The position numbers and the translations under genes are program-made. From Clostridium sp. CAG:964 (GTDB lineage Bacteria > Bacillota > Clostridia > Oscillospirales > Acutalibacteraceae), in contig FR891307.1 in the NCBI GenBank assembly GCA_000435335.1, forward strand, positions 1 through 64,000: a stretch of 64,000 nt of DNA. The letters are read 5' to 3'. The notes under the pieces were generated by a model. It was not told the origin of the DNA. It was given only the letters and a program-made list of their open reading frames with translations, and ran no database searches. Shown here piece by piece: positions 16,036-24,783 of the stretch (position 1 is its first letter; each line of letters begins with the position of its first letter).

Positions 16036-18210
16036 TTAAGCCTTATCATATTTCTTTCTTACCGCAACAATCACACCACCTGCTGCCAACAAAATTGTTG
16101 TCAACAATGCAACTGCTGCAGAATCACCGGTAGCTACCTTGCCGGTTGAAGCATCATTATTTGATGATGAATCTACGCTACTGTTTGAAGCAGATGAATC
16201 TTTATCATTTACAACATTTGCAGCAACTGTTGCATCTGTTGATGCAGCTGTAGCAGGCTCTGTTGCAGGGTTTGTATTGTCATCAACCGGTGTAGTAGGG
16301 TTTGTATCATCATCAACAGGTACAGTAGGCTCTGTTGAAGGTGCTGTTGGTGCCTCAGCAGAAACAGCCTCAATAAGAATTGTATTATGAGCGCCGCTGT
16401 TAAATGTAACACTGCCGTTTGCAACTGTAGCTGTAGTACCGTCGTAAGCGTTTCTAACTACTGAGCCGTCAGCAAAAATTGAGCTAACATCAGTAGATAC
16501 ATCTGTATTAGCAGCTGAAGTAATTACAGCAGCTACAGAATCCTTAACACCGTTCTTGTCGTAAACTCTTGTAAATGCCACACCGTTAGCGTCTGAGCTT
16601 GAAATTGCTGCGTTTGCACCTGCACCAACAGCAACGTGGCTGCTTCTAAACTTACCAACCTTCTGCCAATGTGCCTCAAGGTCATTGTCGATGCTGTCCC
16701 AGTTCATAAAGCTTCTTAGTGAGTGATCGCCCAAGCTGCTTACAGAAATCTTTGAGCCATTGTCAAGGTGAATAGCTGACAATCTCTGTCTGTTGGATTC
16801 ATCACCATAGAAAATCTGAATTGCACCAGGCAACAGCTGGAATGCAGTACCCTGGTAGTACATATCTGAATCCTTCTTGTTAGCAAGTGTATCATCGTGA
16901 GATGAAATGTATGTCAGAACATTGAAATTATCGTTAGTATTAATCTTGTCTGCATAGTCCTGATATGTTGAATCAATCTTTGTCAGATCCGGAACACCGC
17001 CGCCCTGTGTAAAGTTAATCATTGAGTCAAAGCCGCCGGCTGTGTAGTAATCGCTTGAAGGTTCAAGTCCCATACCGTAATTCTCGCCTGTCATCCAGAA
17101 GCTGCTGTCATCAAGAGCCTTATCAGGATTTTCTGCCTTCCACTCAGCCAAAGCCTTTGTACACTCAGTTTTCAGTGCAGACCATGATTCCTTTTCTACA
17201 TGCTTAGCTGTGTCGCAACGGAAGCCGTCAATACCGAACTCACTTACCCATGCTGACAGCCAGCAAATCTCGTAGTATCTTGTAGTTCTTGGGTATCCTG
17301 TTTTTGCAAACCAGTAATCGATATATGCCTCTTTCTCGCTCAAAGTACCCTCTTGAGTCCACTTTGTTTTTAAAATCTCAGGAATACCAACCTCTTTGGT
17401 TGACTCTGTTTTAAAGTCAGGCAGATACTCAAGGCACTTTGTAAGGTCGTCACTTCCGCCGTCTGTATAACCGGCAATACCTGCTCTAAGCCAATCACTG
17501 CCCCACCATTTAGCCCACTTTTCAGGCTGGGTTTTGTAGTTGATAACCTTGTCAAAGGCCTTGTTGCTTATGTTGTTCCAGTCGTAATATGTGTCCTTCC
17601 AGTTGTCAGCCAAAACGCCAAAGCCGTACTGGTCCATATCTACCATTGTAGCGTAGCCTGCATGGTTCATAACAACATCCAAAACTACACGAATTCCATG
17701 CTCATGAGCAGTATCTACCATTTGACGGAACTCATCAATAGTACCAAAGTTTGCGTCAGGGTTTGTGTAGTCAAGCACATAGTAGCCGTGGTATGCATAG
17801 TGAGGGTAATTTACCTTACCTGTTCCGCCTACAAGATAGCCGTGTGTCTGCTCATAAGGTGCAGAAATCCAAAGTGCGTTTACACCAAGATCGTTAAAAT
17901 AGCCCTCATTAATTTTTTGTGTAATACCTACAAAGTCGCCGCCCTGGAATGCCGCAGCATTTGTGTTTAAGTTTGCTACTGTGCCATCCTGATTTAATCC
18001 ACGATTATACGAATGGTCGTTGCTTGTGTCACCGTTATTAAAACGGTCTGTAAGCAAGAAATACACAGAAGCATTGTCCCAAGAAAAGCTTGAGGCAGTC
18101 TTGGCAGCTGTTGTGTCAGTAGCAGATGCAACTGCGGCAGAGCTAACTGCCAGCGTAGATACCATAGCTACAGACAAAATAACCGAAAGAGTTTTTTTAC
18201 CTAGCTTCAT
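16036..18210 (-). CDS. Secreted, membrane-anchored GH13 alpha-amylase (MalS-like)
   Basis: The 724-residue precursor starts with a Sec signal peptide (KLGKKTLSVILSVAM..., cleavage likely after about residue 31). The GH13 (beta/alpha)8 domain follows, with VVLDVVMNHAG (region I), GIDGFRCDTAKHVE with the nucleophile Asp, MTGENYGMG with the acid/base Glu, and YISSHDD with the third carboxylate. The TAKHVE and HAGYATMVDM segments resemble the GH13_19 (MalS) group. A short C-terminal beta domain, an Asp/Thr/Pro-rich linker (about 620-685), one membrane helix and RKKYDKA end the protein, so it should stay on the surface cleaving alpha-1,4 glucans. I see no dockerin or LPXTG motif. The start is the ATG with AAAGGAGA upstream, 42 bp inside the longest frame. 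Confidence 0.93.
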   Translation of the reverse strand: MKLGKKTLSVILSVAMVSTLAVSSAAVASATDTTAAKTASSFSWDNASVYFLLTDRFNNGDTSNDHSYNRGLNQDGTVANLNTNAAAFQGGDFVGITQKINEGYFNDLGVNALWISAPYEQTHGYLVGGTGKVNYPHYAYHGYYVLDYTNPDANFGTIDEFRQMVDTAHEHGIRVVLDVVMNHAGYATMVDMDQYGFGVLADNWKDTYYDWNNISNKAFDKVINYKTQPEKWAKWWGSDWLRAGIAGYTDGGSDDLTKCLEYLPDFKTESTKEVGIPEILKTKWTQEGTLSEKEAYIDYWFAKTGYPRTTRYYEICWLSAWVSEFGIDGFRCDTAKHVEKESWSALKTECTKALAEWKAENPDKALDDSSFWMTGENYGMGLEPSSDYYTAGGFDSMINFTQGGGVPDLTKIDSTYQDYADKINTNDNFNVLTYISSHDDTLANKKDSDMYYQGTAFQLLPGAIQIFYGDESNRQRLSAIHLDNGSKISVSSLGDHSLRSFMNWDSIDNDLEAHWQKVGKFRSSHVAVGAGANAAISSSDANGVAFTRVYDKNGVKDSVAAVITSAANTDVSTDVSSIFADGSVVRNAYDGTTATVANGSVTFNSGAHNTILIEAVSAEAPTAPSTEPTVPVDDDTNPTTPVDDNTNPATEPATAASTDATVAANVVNDKDSSASNSSVDSSSNNDASTGKVATGDSAAVALLTTILLAAGGVIVAVRKKYDKA

Positions 18211-18260
18211 ATTAATATCTCCTTTATATGTTAATAATGTGTACAAATACAACTGTACTG

Positions 18261-18289
18261 ATTATATCATATATTCATAAAATTAGTAA
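18261..18289 (-). promoter_or_regulatory. Promoter of the amylase gene
   Basis: TATAAT (18261-18266, reading leftward) with TGA in front makes an extended -10. The -35 (TTACTA, 18284-18289) is weak. Confidence 0.6.
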
Positions 18290-18342
18290 GGCGTTTTAGT
18301 AAAAATATTGCACAAATTAGTTGTTAGTATTTTGGTAATAAT

Positions 18343-18381
18343 GCAAAAACCCAACAGTCTGTTAAAACTGTCGGGTTTTGC
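18343..18381 (-). terminator. Terminator of the type IV pilus operon
   Basis: An imperfect stem (AAAACCC-A-ACAGT with ACTGT-C-GGGTTTT, one mismatch) ends in TTTTTGC on the minus strand, 20 bp after the last minor pilin gene and before the amylase promoter. Confidence 0.8.
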
Positions 18382-18401
18382 TGAAATTATTCTTTTAAAA
18401 A

Positions 18402-19178
18402 TTATCTTCGTTGAGTTGTTCTGAAATAAACGAAATTGGTTTTGTAGCTCTCACTAAAATCTGTACTTATATTCAGGCTGCTTGTGGTTATTGAGGTATC
18501 GGTAATATTATTCATAACCGAGCCTGCGGCAACCGAATAATCACTTTTGTCAGCTAAATTATTATCAATAGACTTATTTATTATTTCAAAATTTGTCATT
18601 GAATTCATTGTATAGTCAAAGAAAACAGAGTTTGGAGATGACGCCATCAATTTCAATTTAAAGTTCATTTCCTTGATATTGTCAACAGTAAATATTGGCT
18701 TAAATGAATTAGAGCCTGCACCCTTGGTGTATTTTGACAGCCTAAAGGATAATGCAGTAGGTGCATTTGTAGGGTCGGCAACATATGCAAACAGTATATA
18801 ATCACAATACTTATCGCTTGCACTGTTGTCGGCGTCCTGCAGCTTGTCGTCGGCATCAAGAGAAGTATTACTCGTGGTAACAAACTCATTAATTGCATCT
18901 GTTATATTTGTTGCTGAGCTTGAGCTTTCAAACTTAACCTTAACAGCCGTTTTGATATACTTATCAAGATTACGCTGCATAAGCGAAACACTGCGTTGAC
19001 ATTCGGAAATTTTTGTCGCCCTTTGGTACTCTTCGCTTGCTATAAAAATAGCCTGGAAAGAGAGTGACGAAACTATCGCAAGGATTGCTACAGTAGCAAT
19101 CAACTCAACAAGCGTAGCACCACGCTTACTTTTTGCTTTTTTGCCAATACGGCGAATAGTGCCGGATTTAGTATTCAT
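18402..19178 (-). CDS. Type IV minor pilin (prepilin-like, with Glu5)
   Basis: The 258-residue protein has a basic leader ending in SKRG and the class III cleavage site G20|A, followed by TLVELIATVAILAIVSSLSFQ. The conserved Glu is at mature position 5, so it should be processed by the prepilin peptidase and assembled into a pilus. The rest (about residues 50-258) is a soluble Ser/Asn/Thr-rich domain with one Cys in the N-terminal helix region and one in DKYCDYI. It is the last gene of the operon, 15 bp after the other minor pilin gene, with GGAGG upstream. PilV/PilW/GspJ-like would be a loose analogy. Confidence 0.8.
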   Translation of the reverse strand: MNTKSGTIRRIGKKAKSKRGATLVELIATVAILAIVSSLSFQAIFIASEEYQRATKISECQRSVSLMQRNLDKYIKTAVKVKFESSSSATNITDAINEFVTTSNTSLDADDKLQDADNSASDKYCDYILFAYVADPTNAPTALSFRLSKYTKGAGSNSFKPIFTVDNIKEMNFKLKLMASSPNSVFFDYTMNSMTNFEIINKSIDNNLADKSDYSVAAGSVMNNITDTSITTSSLNISTDFSESYKTNFVYFRTTQRR

Positions 19179-19193
19179 ACAACCTCTCCCTCC

Positions 19194-19820
19194 TTATTTT
19201 TCGATATTGACTTCACCTTCACAGCTTACATATCCATCACTTGAATAATATGTATATGTGGTTACCTTGTATACGGAATAATCCTCGGTAGAAGTGCCGG
19301 ACTGCAGCTTCCTGTTACTTACATCTATGATGTAGTATTGCTTTTTCACGCCGGAATCTCCGGTCAAAGAGCTTTCGCTTGTAATTTGCTCTATTTCAGC
19401 ATATTGATTCGGATCATAGCTCTTTACAGCCGCACCGGAAGGATCTCTTACAGAGTAAGCATCAATAGCAGTATCGTAAGCAATCTTAGCTGTAAATGCG
19501 GCATTAAATACAGGAGTGCTGTAAGGATTATTAAATATGACCTCTATACTTTCCTGAGGGGTTTTGCCGTCGTCAATGCCCTTATCGAAATTAGTTTTAA
19601 TACAGCTCAGAATAATGTCACAGTTACGCTGTGCTACCGACTGGGCGTCGTCCTTTTCGGCACCCAGCATTACGGAGCGATAGCTCATAGACAAACCGCC
19701 TACCGACGCACCCACCGCTATCATCAATATCATAACGGCAACAATCAACTCAACTAAGGTCAAGCCTTTTTTGTTATTCAGTTTTTTGAAAGGCTTTTTC
19801 AGCTGAATCTTTTTTGTCAT
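19194..19820 (-). CDS. Type IV minor pilin (prepilin-like, with Glu5)
   Basis: The 208-residue protein has leader KKLNNKKG|LTLVELIVAVMILMIAVG, with Glu at mature position 5 and a standard pilin N-terminal helix. A globular C-terminal domain follows, with few cysteines (one in the helix-proximal QRNCDIILSC region, one near the end). Its ATG overlaps the stop codon of the large pilin-like gene (TAATG), with AAAGGAG upstream, indicating translational coupling. It probably primes or caps the pilus with its neighbours, analogous to GspI/PilV-type subunits. Confidence 0.8.
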   Translation of the reverse strand: MTKKIQLKKPFKKLNNKKGLTLVELIVAVMILMIAVGASVGGLSMSYRSVMLGAEKDDAQSVAQRNCDIILSCIKTNFDKGIDDGKTPQESIEVIFNNPYSTPVFNAAFTAKIAYDTAIDAYSVRDPSGAAVKSYDPNQYAEIEQITSESSLTGDSGVKKQYYIIDVSNRKLQSGTSTEDYSVYKVTTYTYYSSDGYVSCEGEVNIEK

Positions 19821-22273
19821 TAGTAGTACTCCTTTAAAATTACAACGCTTGTGGTTTCACCTACACATTTATAGTTGCTTCCCGTTAAGTCTGCTCTATC
19901 CTTCAGTATTGCACCGCTGTAAATATTAACACCATCTGCTTCGTCGGAGCTGTAGCAAGGTATTTTATACGAGCCCTTTTTAAATGTAATATAGTCAACC
20001 ACAGTTCCGTCGCTGAAGGTTTTCTTTATTGTAAGGTCACCCGATGAAACATAAAGCTTATTGCACTTATTTATTCCTGTACCGGAAACATTCTTATAGA
20101 GAAGCGCTGTTACATCTGCGCCTACAGTAATGGCTGTGTTGCCGGAAATATCGCTTTGACCGATACTCTTGGCACCCGAGCCGGTTATACTGCTGACAGC
20201 AGACGGGGTAGGAATGAAGCTTGAGAAGAAGCTTGAGAAACCTCTTGTAATACCGCTCATATTACTGCCGCTGTTATTAACACTGCCTATTGAGCCTGGA
20301 GTACCGCCACCGGGAACAGTTGATTCCTCCGGAGCGTTGTCAGTGAAATAATCGCGTGCCTCATCCGAGAACAAATCCAGTCCTTCAGGTATAGTTGAAT
20401 ACACACCCTCATGGGCTGTATACTCTTTGCCGTCATACTTAACTGTAAAGTCGCACATTACTACAAGCTTGCAGCTGCCACTGCCACAGTTGCCATACAG
20501 CTCAAAGGAACCGTTGCCGCCGGCCTCCTTGGAAATAACCTTGCTGGCAGGAATTGATGTTCCTTCATAACTAACCGACGGGCCGATTGTAAGCACAACC
20601 GTTGGTGCACTTAACTCAATATGAACCTGATTTTTAACATTAAAGTCGGCTTCTCTGAACCACTGGAAGTTCATTGACCTGCCCGCATACATTCGGTAAT
20701 AGCCGGTTGTTGTCGGTGAGAAGTTAGGTGATACAAACAGATTCACCTTTTCTCTGTCGTTTTTATAAGTAAAGTAGTCCTTACTGTTGGAGTAATTATC
20801 GCCATTTGTCAAGAACCTGCCCTTATCGTCGGTAATTTCGATTGCTGACTCAACTCCGGTTTCTTTACAGCCTGAGTGAATTGTACCGCCGTTTTCATAG
20901 TAGCGTTCTAAATCCGCTGACAAGTCGGCATCCTTCGTTTCTGCTTTATAGACACTCTCTGTTACGGTTTCCCAGTTTCCGGCATTAAACAGTTCTTCGC
21001 CTGACTTTATTTTGTAATAGCCGGCTGTTTTTGTAAAGGTTTTGTTAGCGTCTTTGTAAATACGCCCGTCGCCGTTGCTGGTGAAGAATGTTACATTATT
21101 AATCAAGTGAATATATACATACTCCTTGTTGTCCGAACCAAAGTACTGAACCCTTGGACTGCTTTTTGTGGTTATACAGTTATTTTTTATTACCAAAAAG
21201 GCACATCTAAAGCCGGGATGATACTCGGTATTTTGCGTCATATATGATACTAAGCCATAGCCGCCAACCCTAGTACCATCATCATAGTACCATCCATACT
21301 CATTTTTTAATGTCTCATTAACATGGTTAGTTTCATTAGGTGCCACACTTTCAGCAATTCCGCCATACAGATAAATACCTTGGTTATATGCGTACATACC
21401 GGCTCTTTGGTCATTTGATTCGACCTTGATTGCACGGTCATACACTACAGGGAAATAGGTTCTTATGTTAGCACCATCTGCACCTGCCTCAACCGACGGC
21501 GCATAATAGAACTTATCACCGGTTACCGCATTTGTATCCCACACCTGATATCTCTGTAAAAGTATACTCTGAGAGTTGTCTGTACCTTGTCCATATGAAT
21601 TTTCATTCAAGGCAGACTGCTGACCGACCATCAAAAACTTACCGTTGGAAACGCCGGTAGGACTTGAAGGATTTTCTGACGCTGCTTCGCCCTCAAATAC
21701 ATACTTTGTTGTTATAACAGCGTCAAAAGACAGATCGCCTTTATTTTGGGTAACATTGTTGTTGTACTTGCCTGTGATATTCTCAGCTGTAACAGAATAT
21801 TTTCCGTTGCCAAGGTTTTTAATCCTAAAGTAAGTACCCTCGCCGCCTACAATAGCTTTAATCTCGCTGCCCATACTGTCAATGTAGCTATCGCCAACAT
21901 TGGCGGTTGGATTTTCAAGCTTTTGCTTAACCAGCTTTACAAATTTCTGTGCGTCCTGCTCGTTGGAAAAGCTTTTGCGAACAATTGAGTCGTCATCAAG
22001 CTGCAAAGCTACAATAAAGCTTTCCTTACCGGCTATAGTAGGCAGTTCAGCCTGTGTAACTGTGCCAAGCTTTATCATATCCTGCATAGAATCCAAACCA
22101 CTCTTAGCAGAAATATATGCCTGCCTTGTGTTCATGTCTGATCCTGTTTCATTGTTTTGCAAAATTGCCACTGTTGTAATGCCGCCTGTTACCATAAGCA
22201 GAAACAGGCTTATTACAAGTGCCAAAGCAAGAGAAAATCCCTTTTTGTTGTTAAACTTATGCTTATTTAACAT
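19820..22273 (-). CDS. Very large prepilin-like protein lacking Glu5; candidate pilus-tip subunit/adhesin
   Basis: The 817-residue protein begins MLNKHKFNNKKG|FSLALALVISLFLLMVTG, a prepilin leader and hydrophobic helix. The conserved Glu at mature position 5 is replaced by Ala, as in GspK/PilX-type tip subunits. About 780 residues of extracellular sequence follow: aromatic and Asn/Gly-rich, with a Ser/Gly-rich spacer near residues 640-720. I recognise no known binding domain. Typical minor pilins are 150-350 residues. GGAGAG lies 7 bp before the chosen ATG (22271-22273), better than the ATG 15 bp upstream. By analogy it would sit at the pilus tip and could bind a surface or substrate; that role is inference. 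Confidence 0.78.
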   Translation of the reverse strand: MLNKHKFNNKKGFSLALALVISLFLLMVTGGITTVAILQNNETGSDMNTRQAYISAKSGLDSMQDMIKLGTVTQAELPTIAGKESFIVALQLDDDSIVRKSFSNEQDAQKFVKLVKQKLENPTANVGDSYIDSMGSEIKAIVGGEGTYFRIKNLGNGKYSVTAENITGKYNNNVTQNKGDLSFDAVITTKYVFEGEAASENPSSPTGVSNGKFLMVGQQSALNENSYGQGTDNSQSILLQRYQVWDTNAVTGDKFYYAPSVEAGADGANIRTYFPVVYDRAIKVESNDQRAGMYAYNQGIYLYGGIAESVAPNETNHVNETLKNEYGWYYDDGTRVGGYGLVSYMTQNTEYHPGFRCAFLVIKNNCITTKSSPRVQYFGSDNKEYVYIHLINNVTFFTSNGDGRIYKDANKTFTKTAGYYKIKSGEELFNAGNWETVTESVYKAETKDADLSADLERYYENGGTIHSGCKETGVESAIEITDDKGRFLTNGDNYSNSKDYFTYKNDREKVNLFVSPNFSPTTTGYYRMYAGRSMNFQWFREADFNVKNQVHIELSAPTVVLTIGPSVSYEGTSIPASKVISKEAGGNGSFELYGNCGSGSCKLVVMCDFTVKYDGKEYTAHEGVYSTIPEGLDLFSDEARDYFTDNAPEESTVPGGGTPGSIGSVNNSGSNMSGITRGFSSFFSSFIPTPSAVSSITGSGAKSIGQSDISGNTAITVGADVTALLYKNVSGTGINKCNKLYVSSGDLTIKKTFSDGTVVDYITFKKGSYKIPCYSSDEADGVNIYSGAILKDRADLTGSNYKCVGETTSVVILKEYY

Positions 22274-22309
22274 AGTCTCACTCTCCATTCGATAAACTCA
22301 TATACCTTT

Positions 22310-23551
22310 TTATCCACTAATAACACCATACATGCCAAACATTGCAGTAACGATAGAAATTACTACAAATCCAACAATAACAGCAATAATAACCGTCATA
22401 GCAGGTGTCATAGCGTCCGTCATTGCTTGGGTTGCATCATTAGCCTTATCCTCATACATACCGGCAATTTTTGTAAGAGAATCGGACAGCTGACCACTTT
22501 CTTCACCTACCCTAACCATTGAGGTAAACAAGCTATCAAATACAGCCTTATATCTGTTCATAGAAACATTTATAGGAGTACCGATTTTTACATCCTCAAT
22601 AACCTGGCTAAGGCAGTCCTTCATATATAGGTTTGTAATTACATCTCGTGCCAATGTAAGTGAGTCTAATATGTTTACACCACTCTCGGTTAGTGTTGCC
22701 ATCATATTAGCAAAACGAGCAACATTGGTTAATCTGAACACTTCGCCTATAATTGGAATTTTAATGGAAAACTGTGCACAGCCCATAGCAAATGTATAGT
22801 TTTTCTTGCGAAGTACGGAAAAAGCAACACACAACGCAATAATAACTATCAACAATAACCAGCCCCAATGGATTATAAAGTCCGACATACCCATGGTTAT
22901 TTGGGTAATTGCAGGAAGCTCTGAGCCAAAGCCCTCAAACAAATCCTTAAAGGCAGGCAGTACGACTATACTCATTACGATAATAAGAGCAATAGTCAGC
23001 ACCAGCAAGAATGCAGGGTACATCATAGCACCTCTGATTTTACCGCTTAGTTTAATTTCCTTTTTCAGCAAGCGAGAGCATTGCTCAAAAGCCTCGTCAA
23101 GCTTACCGTTGGCCTCACCGGCCTGTATAATATTTATATATAACAAAGGAAATGTCTTAAAAGCACCCATAGCTCGTGAAAGCGTTAAGCCGTTGTACAG
23201 GTTAATGCTTATATCACGAAGAATTTGACGCATTTTTTTATCCTTTTCAGAATCTATCATAACCTCCATAGCTATAGAAAGAGAAATACCCGAACGCATC
23301 ATCAGTGCCATTTGGTGAAAGAACACAAGCATTTTATTCTTCTTTAGCTTTAGGTCATGTACATCCTTGTTACCGCCGATTTCCATATCCCATATGGATT
23401 TTTCCTCTTCCTTGCCTGCTTCGGTAACAGATAAAGGATTCAGATTTCTGGCACGGAGGTTTTTTCTTACCTCCTCTGCACTGTCGGCGATCATTTCATT
23501 TTTATATTTTCTGTTTTTCTCATTTACGGCAACATATAAATACTTTGGCAT
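22310..23551 (-). CDS. pilC: Type IV pilus inner-membrane platform protein PilC (GspF family)
   Basis: The 413-residue protein has two T2SSF domains, each with hydrophobic segments, and the motifs FHQMALMMRSGISLS, GEANGKLDEAFEQ and its second-copy counterpart GEESGQLSDSL. It forms the membrane platform on which the PilB and PilT motors act. AAAGGAGGT lies before the ATG and overlaps the end of pilT (6 bp gap), so translation is coupled. Length is normal for the family. Confidence 0.95.
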   Translation of the reverse strand: MPKYLYVAVNEKNRKYKNEMIADSAEEVRKNLRARNLNPLSVTEAGKEEEKSIWDMEIGGNKDVHDLKLKKNKMLVFFHQMALMMRSGISLSIAMEVMIDSEKDKKMRQILRDISINLYNGLTLSRAMGAFKTFPLLYINIIQAGEANGKLDEAFEQCSRLLKKEIKLSGKIRGAMMYPAFLLVLTIALIIVMSIVVLPAFKDLFEGFGSELPAITQITMGMSDFIIHWGWLLLIVIIALCVAFSVLRKKNYTFAMGCAQFSIKIPIIGEVFRLTNVARFANMMATLTESGVNILDSLTLARDVITNLYMKDCLSQVIEDVKIGTPINVSMNRYKAVFDSLFTSMVRVGEESGQLSDSLTKIAGMYEDKANDATQAMTDAMTPAMTVIIAVIVGFVVISIVTAMFGMYGVISG

Positions 23552-23557
23552 TGGCTG

Positions 23558-24754
23558 TTACCTCCTTTTTAGGAAGGCAGCAGTACCACCCATATTTGCG
23601 TTATTTCTGAATGCCGGCGGAATGTTAGCATTTCCGCTTGCAGGCATACCCGGCATACCCGGCATACCCGGCATACCAGGTGCAGCACCCTGCTTCGGCT
23701 TCTCGTCAAACAGATCATTTTTACCGGCTTCAAAGCTGTATTCATAGGCTGTTTCAGGAGAAATAATACCCTGTGCAAGCAAATTGTCGATAGACATTTT
23801 TCTGGTAATCATACCCGCACCCTGGTTAAGCTCGATAGATTGCTCGATTTGCGGAATTTTATTTTCTCTAATCAAGTTAGCTATAGCTGAGTTTACAAAC
23901 ATTATTTCAAACATACCTATTCGGCCCTTAACGTCGCACCTTGGCAGAAGTCTTTGTGAAACAACCGCCTTCAGTGTTGTTGAAAGCTGGCTAAGTGCCT
24001 GCTTTTGTCTTGCAACAGGATACATATCAATAAGACGGTCAATAGTTTTAGCCGCACTTTCTGTATGCAGTGTTGAAAATACAAGGTGACCTGTTTCAGC
24101 GGCTCTAAGTGCAATTTCCATAGACTCAAGGTCACGAATCTCACCCATTAGAATAACATCAGGGTCTTCACGAAGTGCCGACTTTAGTGCTGAAGAATAG
24201 CTGGCACTGTCTTCGCCCATTTCACGCTGGTTAATAATGCAGTGGTTTGGTGTGTGCATATACTCAACAGGATCCTCCAGTGTAATAATATGCAGGTTTT
24301 TTACCTTATTGATTTCATTTATAATTGCCGCCAGTGTAGTGGACTTACCGCTACCTGTAGGCCCCGTAACCAAAACCAAACCCTCTTGCAAAAGTAATAT
24401 TTTACCCAATGACTCCGGCAGGTTTAGGTCTGACATTTCCGGTGGGTTTTCTTTAATAATACGCATTACAAGTGAAGAACCGTGTCTTTGACGAAATGCA
24501 TTTACTCTGAAACGGGCACAGCCCTCAAGTGCATAGGAGCAGTCGTAGTCACCGGTTGACAGAAAATCTGCCAAGCCGTCGCTAGGCAATACCTGTGCAA
24601 TGTAGCCTAAAACCGTTTCATCGTCAAGAGCGTCAAAGCCTTCAAAATATGTTACAACACCGTTTACTCTGTACGCCGGCACATTGTTGCTGGACATATG
24701 AATATCAGACGCATTGTTCTCAACGGCAAATCGAATCATATCCTCAAATTCCAA
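23558..24754 (-). CDS. pilT: Type IV pilus retraction ATPase PilT
   Basis: The 398-residue cytoplasmic ATPase has the PilT core: MIRFAVENNASDIHMS at the start, Walker A GPTGSGKST near residues 131-139, the Asp box ITLEDPVEY, Walker B DPDVILMGEIRD and the His-box LHTESAAKTIDRLID. The family C-terminus is replaced by a flexible tail with four Gly-Met-Pro repeats near residues 360-371, ending in FLKRR. The start is TTG (24752-24754), with GAGGAAGGTG 7 bp upstream. Presence of PilT implies retractable pili and possibly twitching or DNA uptake. Confidence 0.95.
   Translation of the reverse strand: MEFEDMIRFAVENNASDIHMSSNNVPAYRVNGVVTYFEGFDALDDETVLGYIAQVLPSDGLADFLSTGDYDCSYALEGCARFRVNAFRQRHGSSLVMRIIKENPPEMSDLNLPESLGKILLLQEGLVLVTGPTGSGKSTTLAAIINEINKVKNLHIITLEDPVEYMHTPNHCIINQREMGEDSASYSSALKSALREDPDVILMGEIRDLESMEIALRAAETGHLVFSTLHTESAAKTIDRLIDMYPVARQKQALSQLSTTLKAVVSQRLLPRCDVKGRIGMFEIMFVNSAIANLIRENKIPQIEQSIELNQGAGMITRKMSIDNLLAQGIISPETAYEYSFEAGKNDLFDEKPKQGAAPGMPGMPGMPGMPASGNANIPPAFRNNANMGGTAAFLKRR
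23643..23678 (-). repeat. Four tandem 9-bp repeats in pilT
   Basis: Nearly identical GGCATACCC units (plus strand) encode Pro-Gly-Met or Gly-Met-Pro repeats. Gain or loss of units would stay in frame. Confidence 0.9.
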
Positions 24755-24783
24755 TTTGTAACACCTTCCTCTCTAAATATTTT

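Noticed and set aside
16036..18210. Amylase as a cellulosome/amylosome component
   Set aside because: No dockerin or cohesin repeat is visible; the C-terminus is a membrane anchor.
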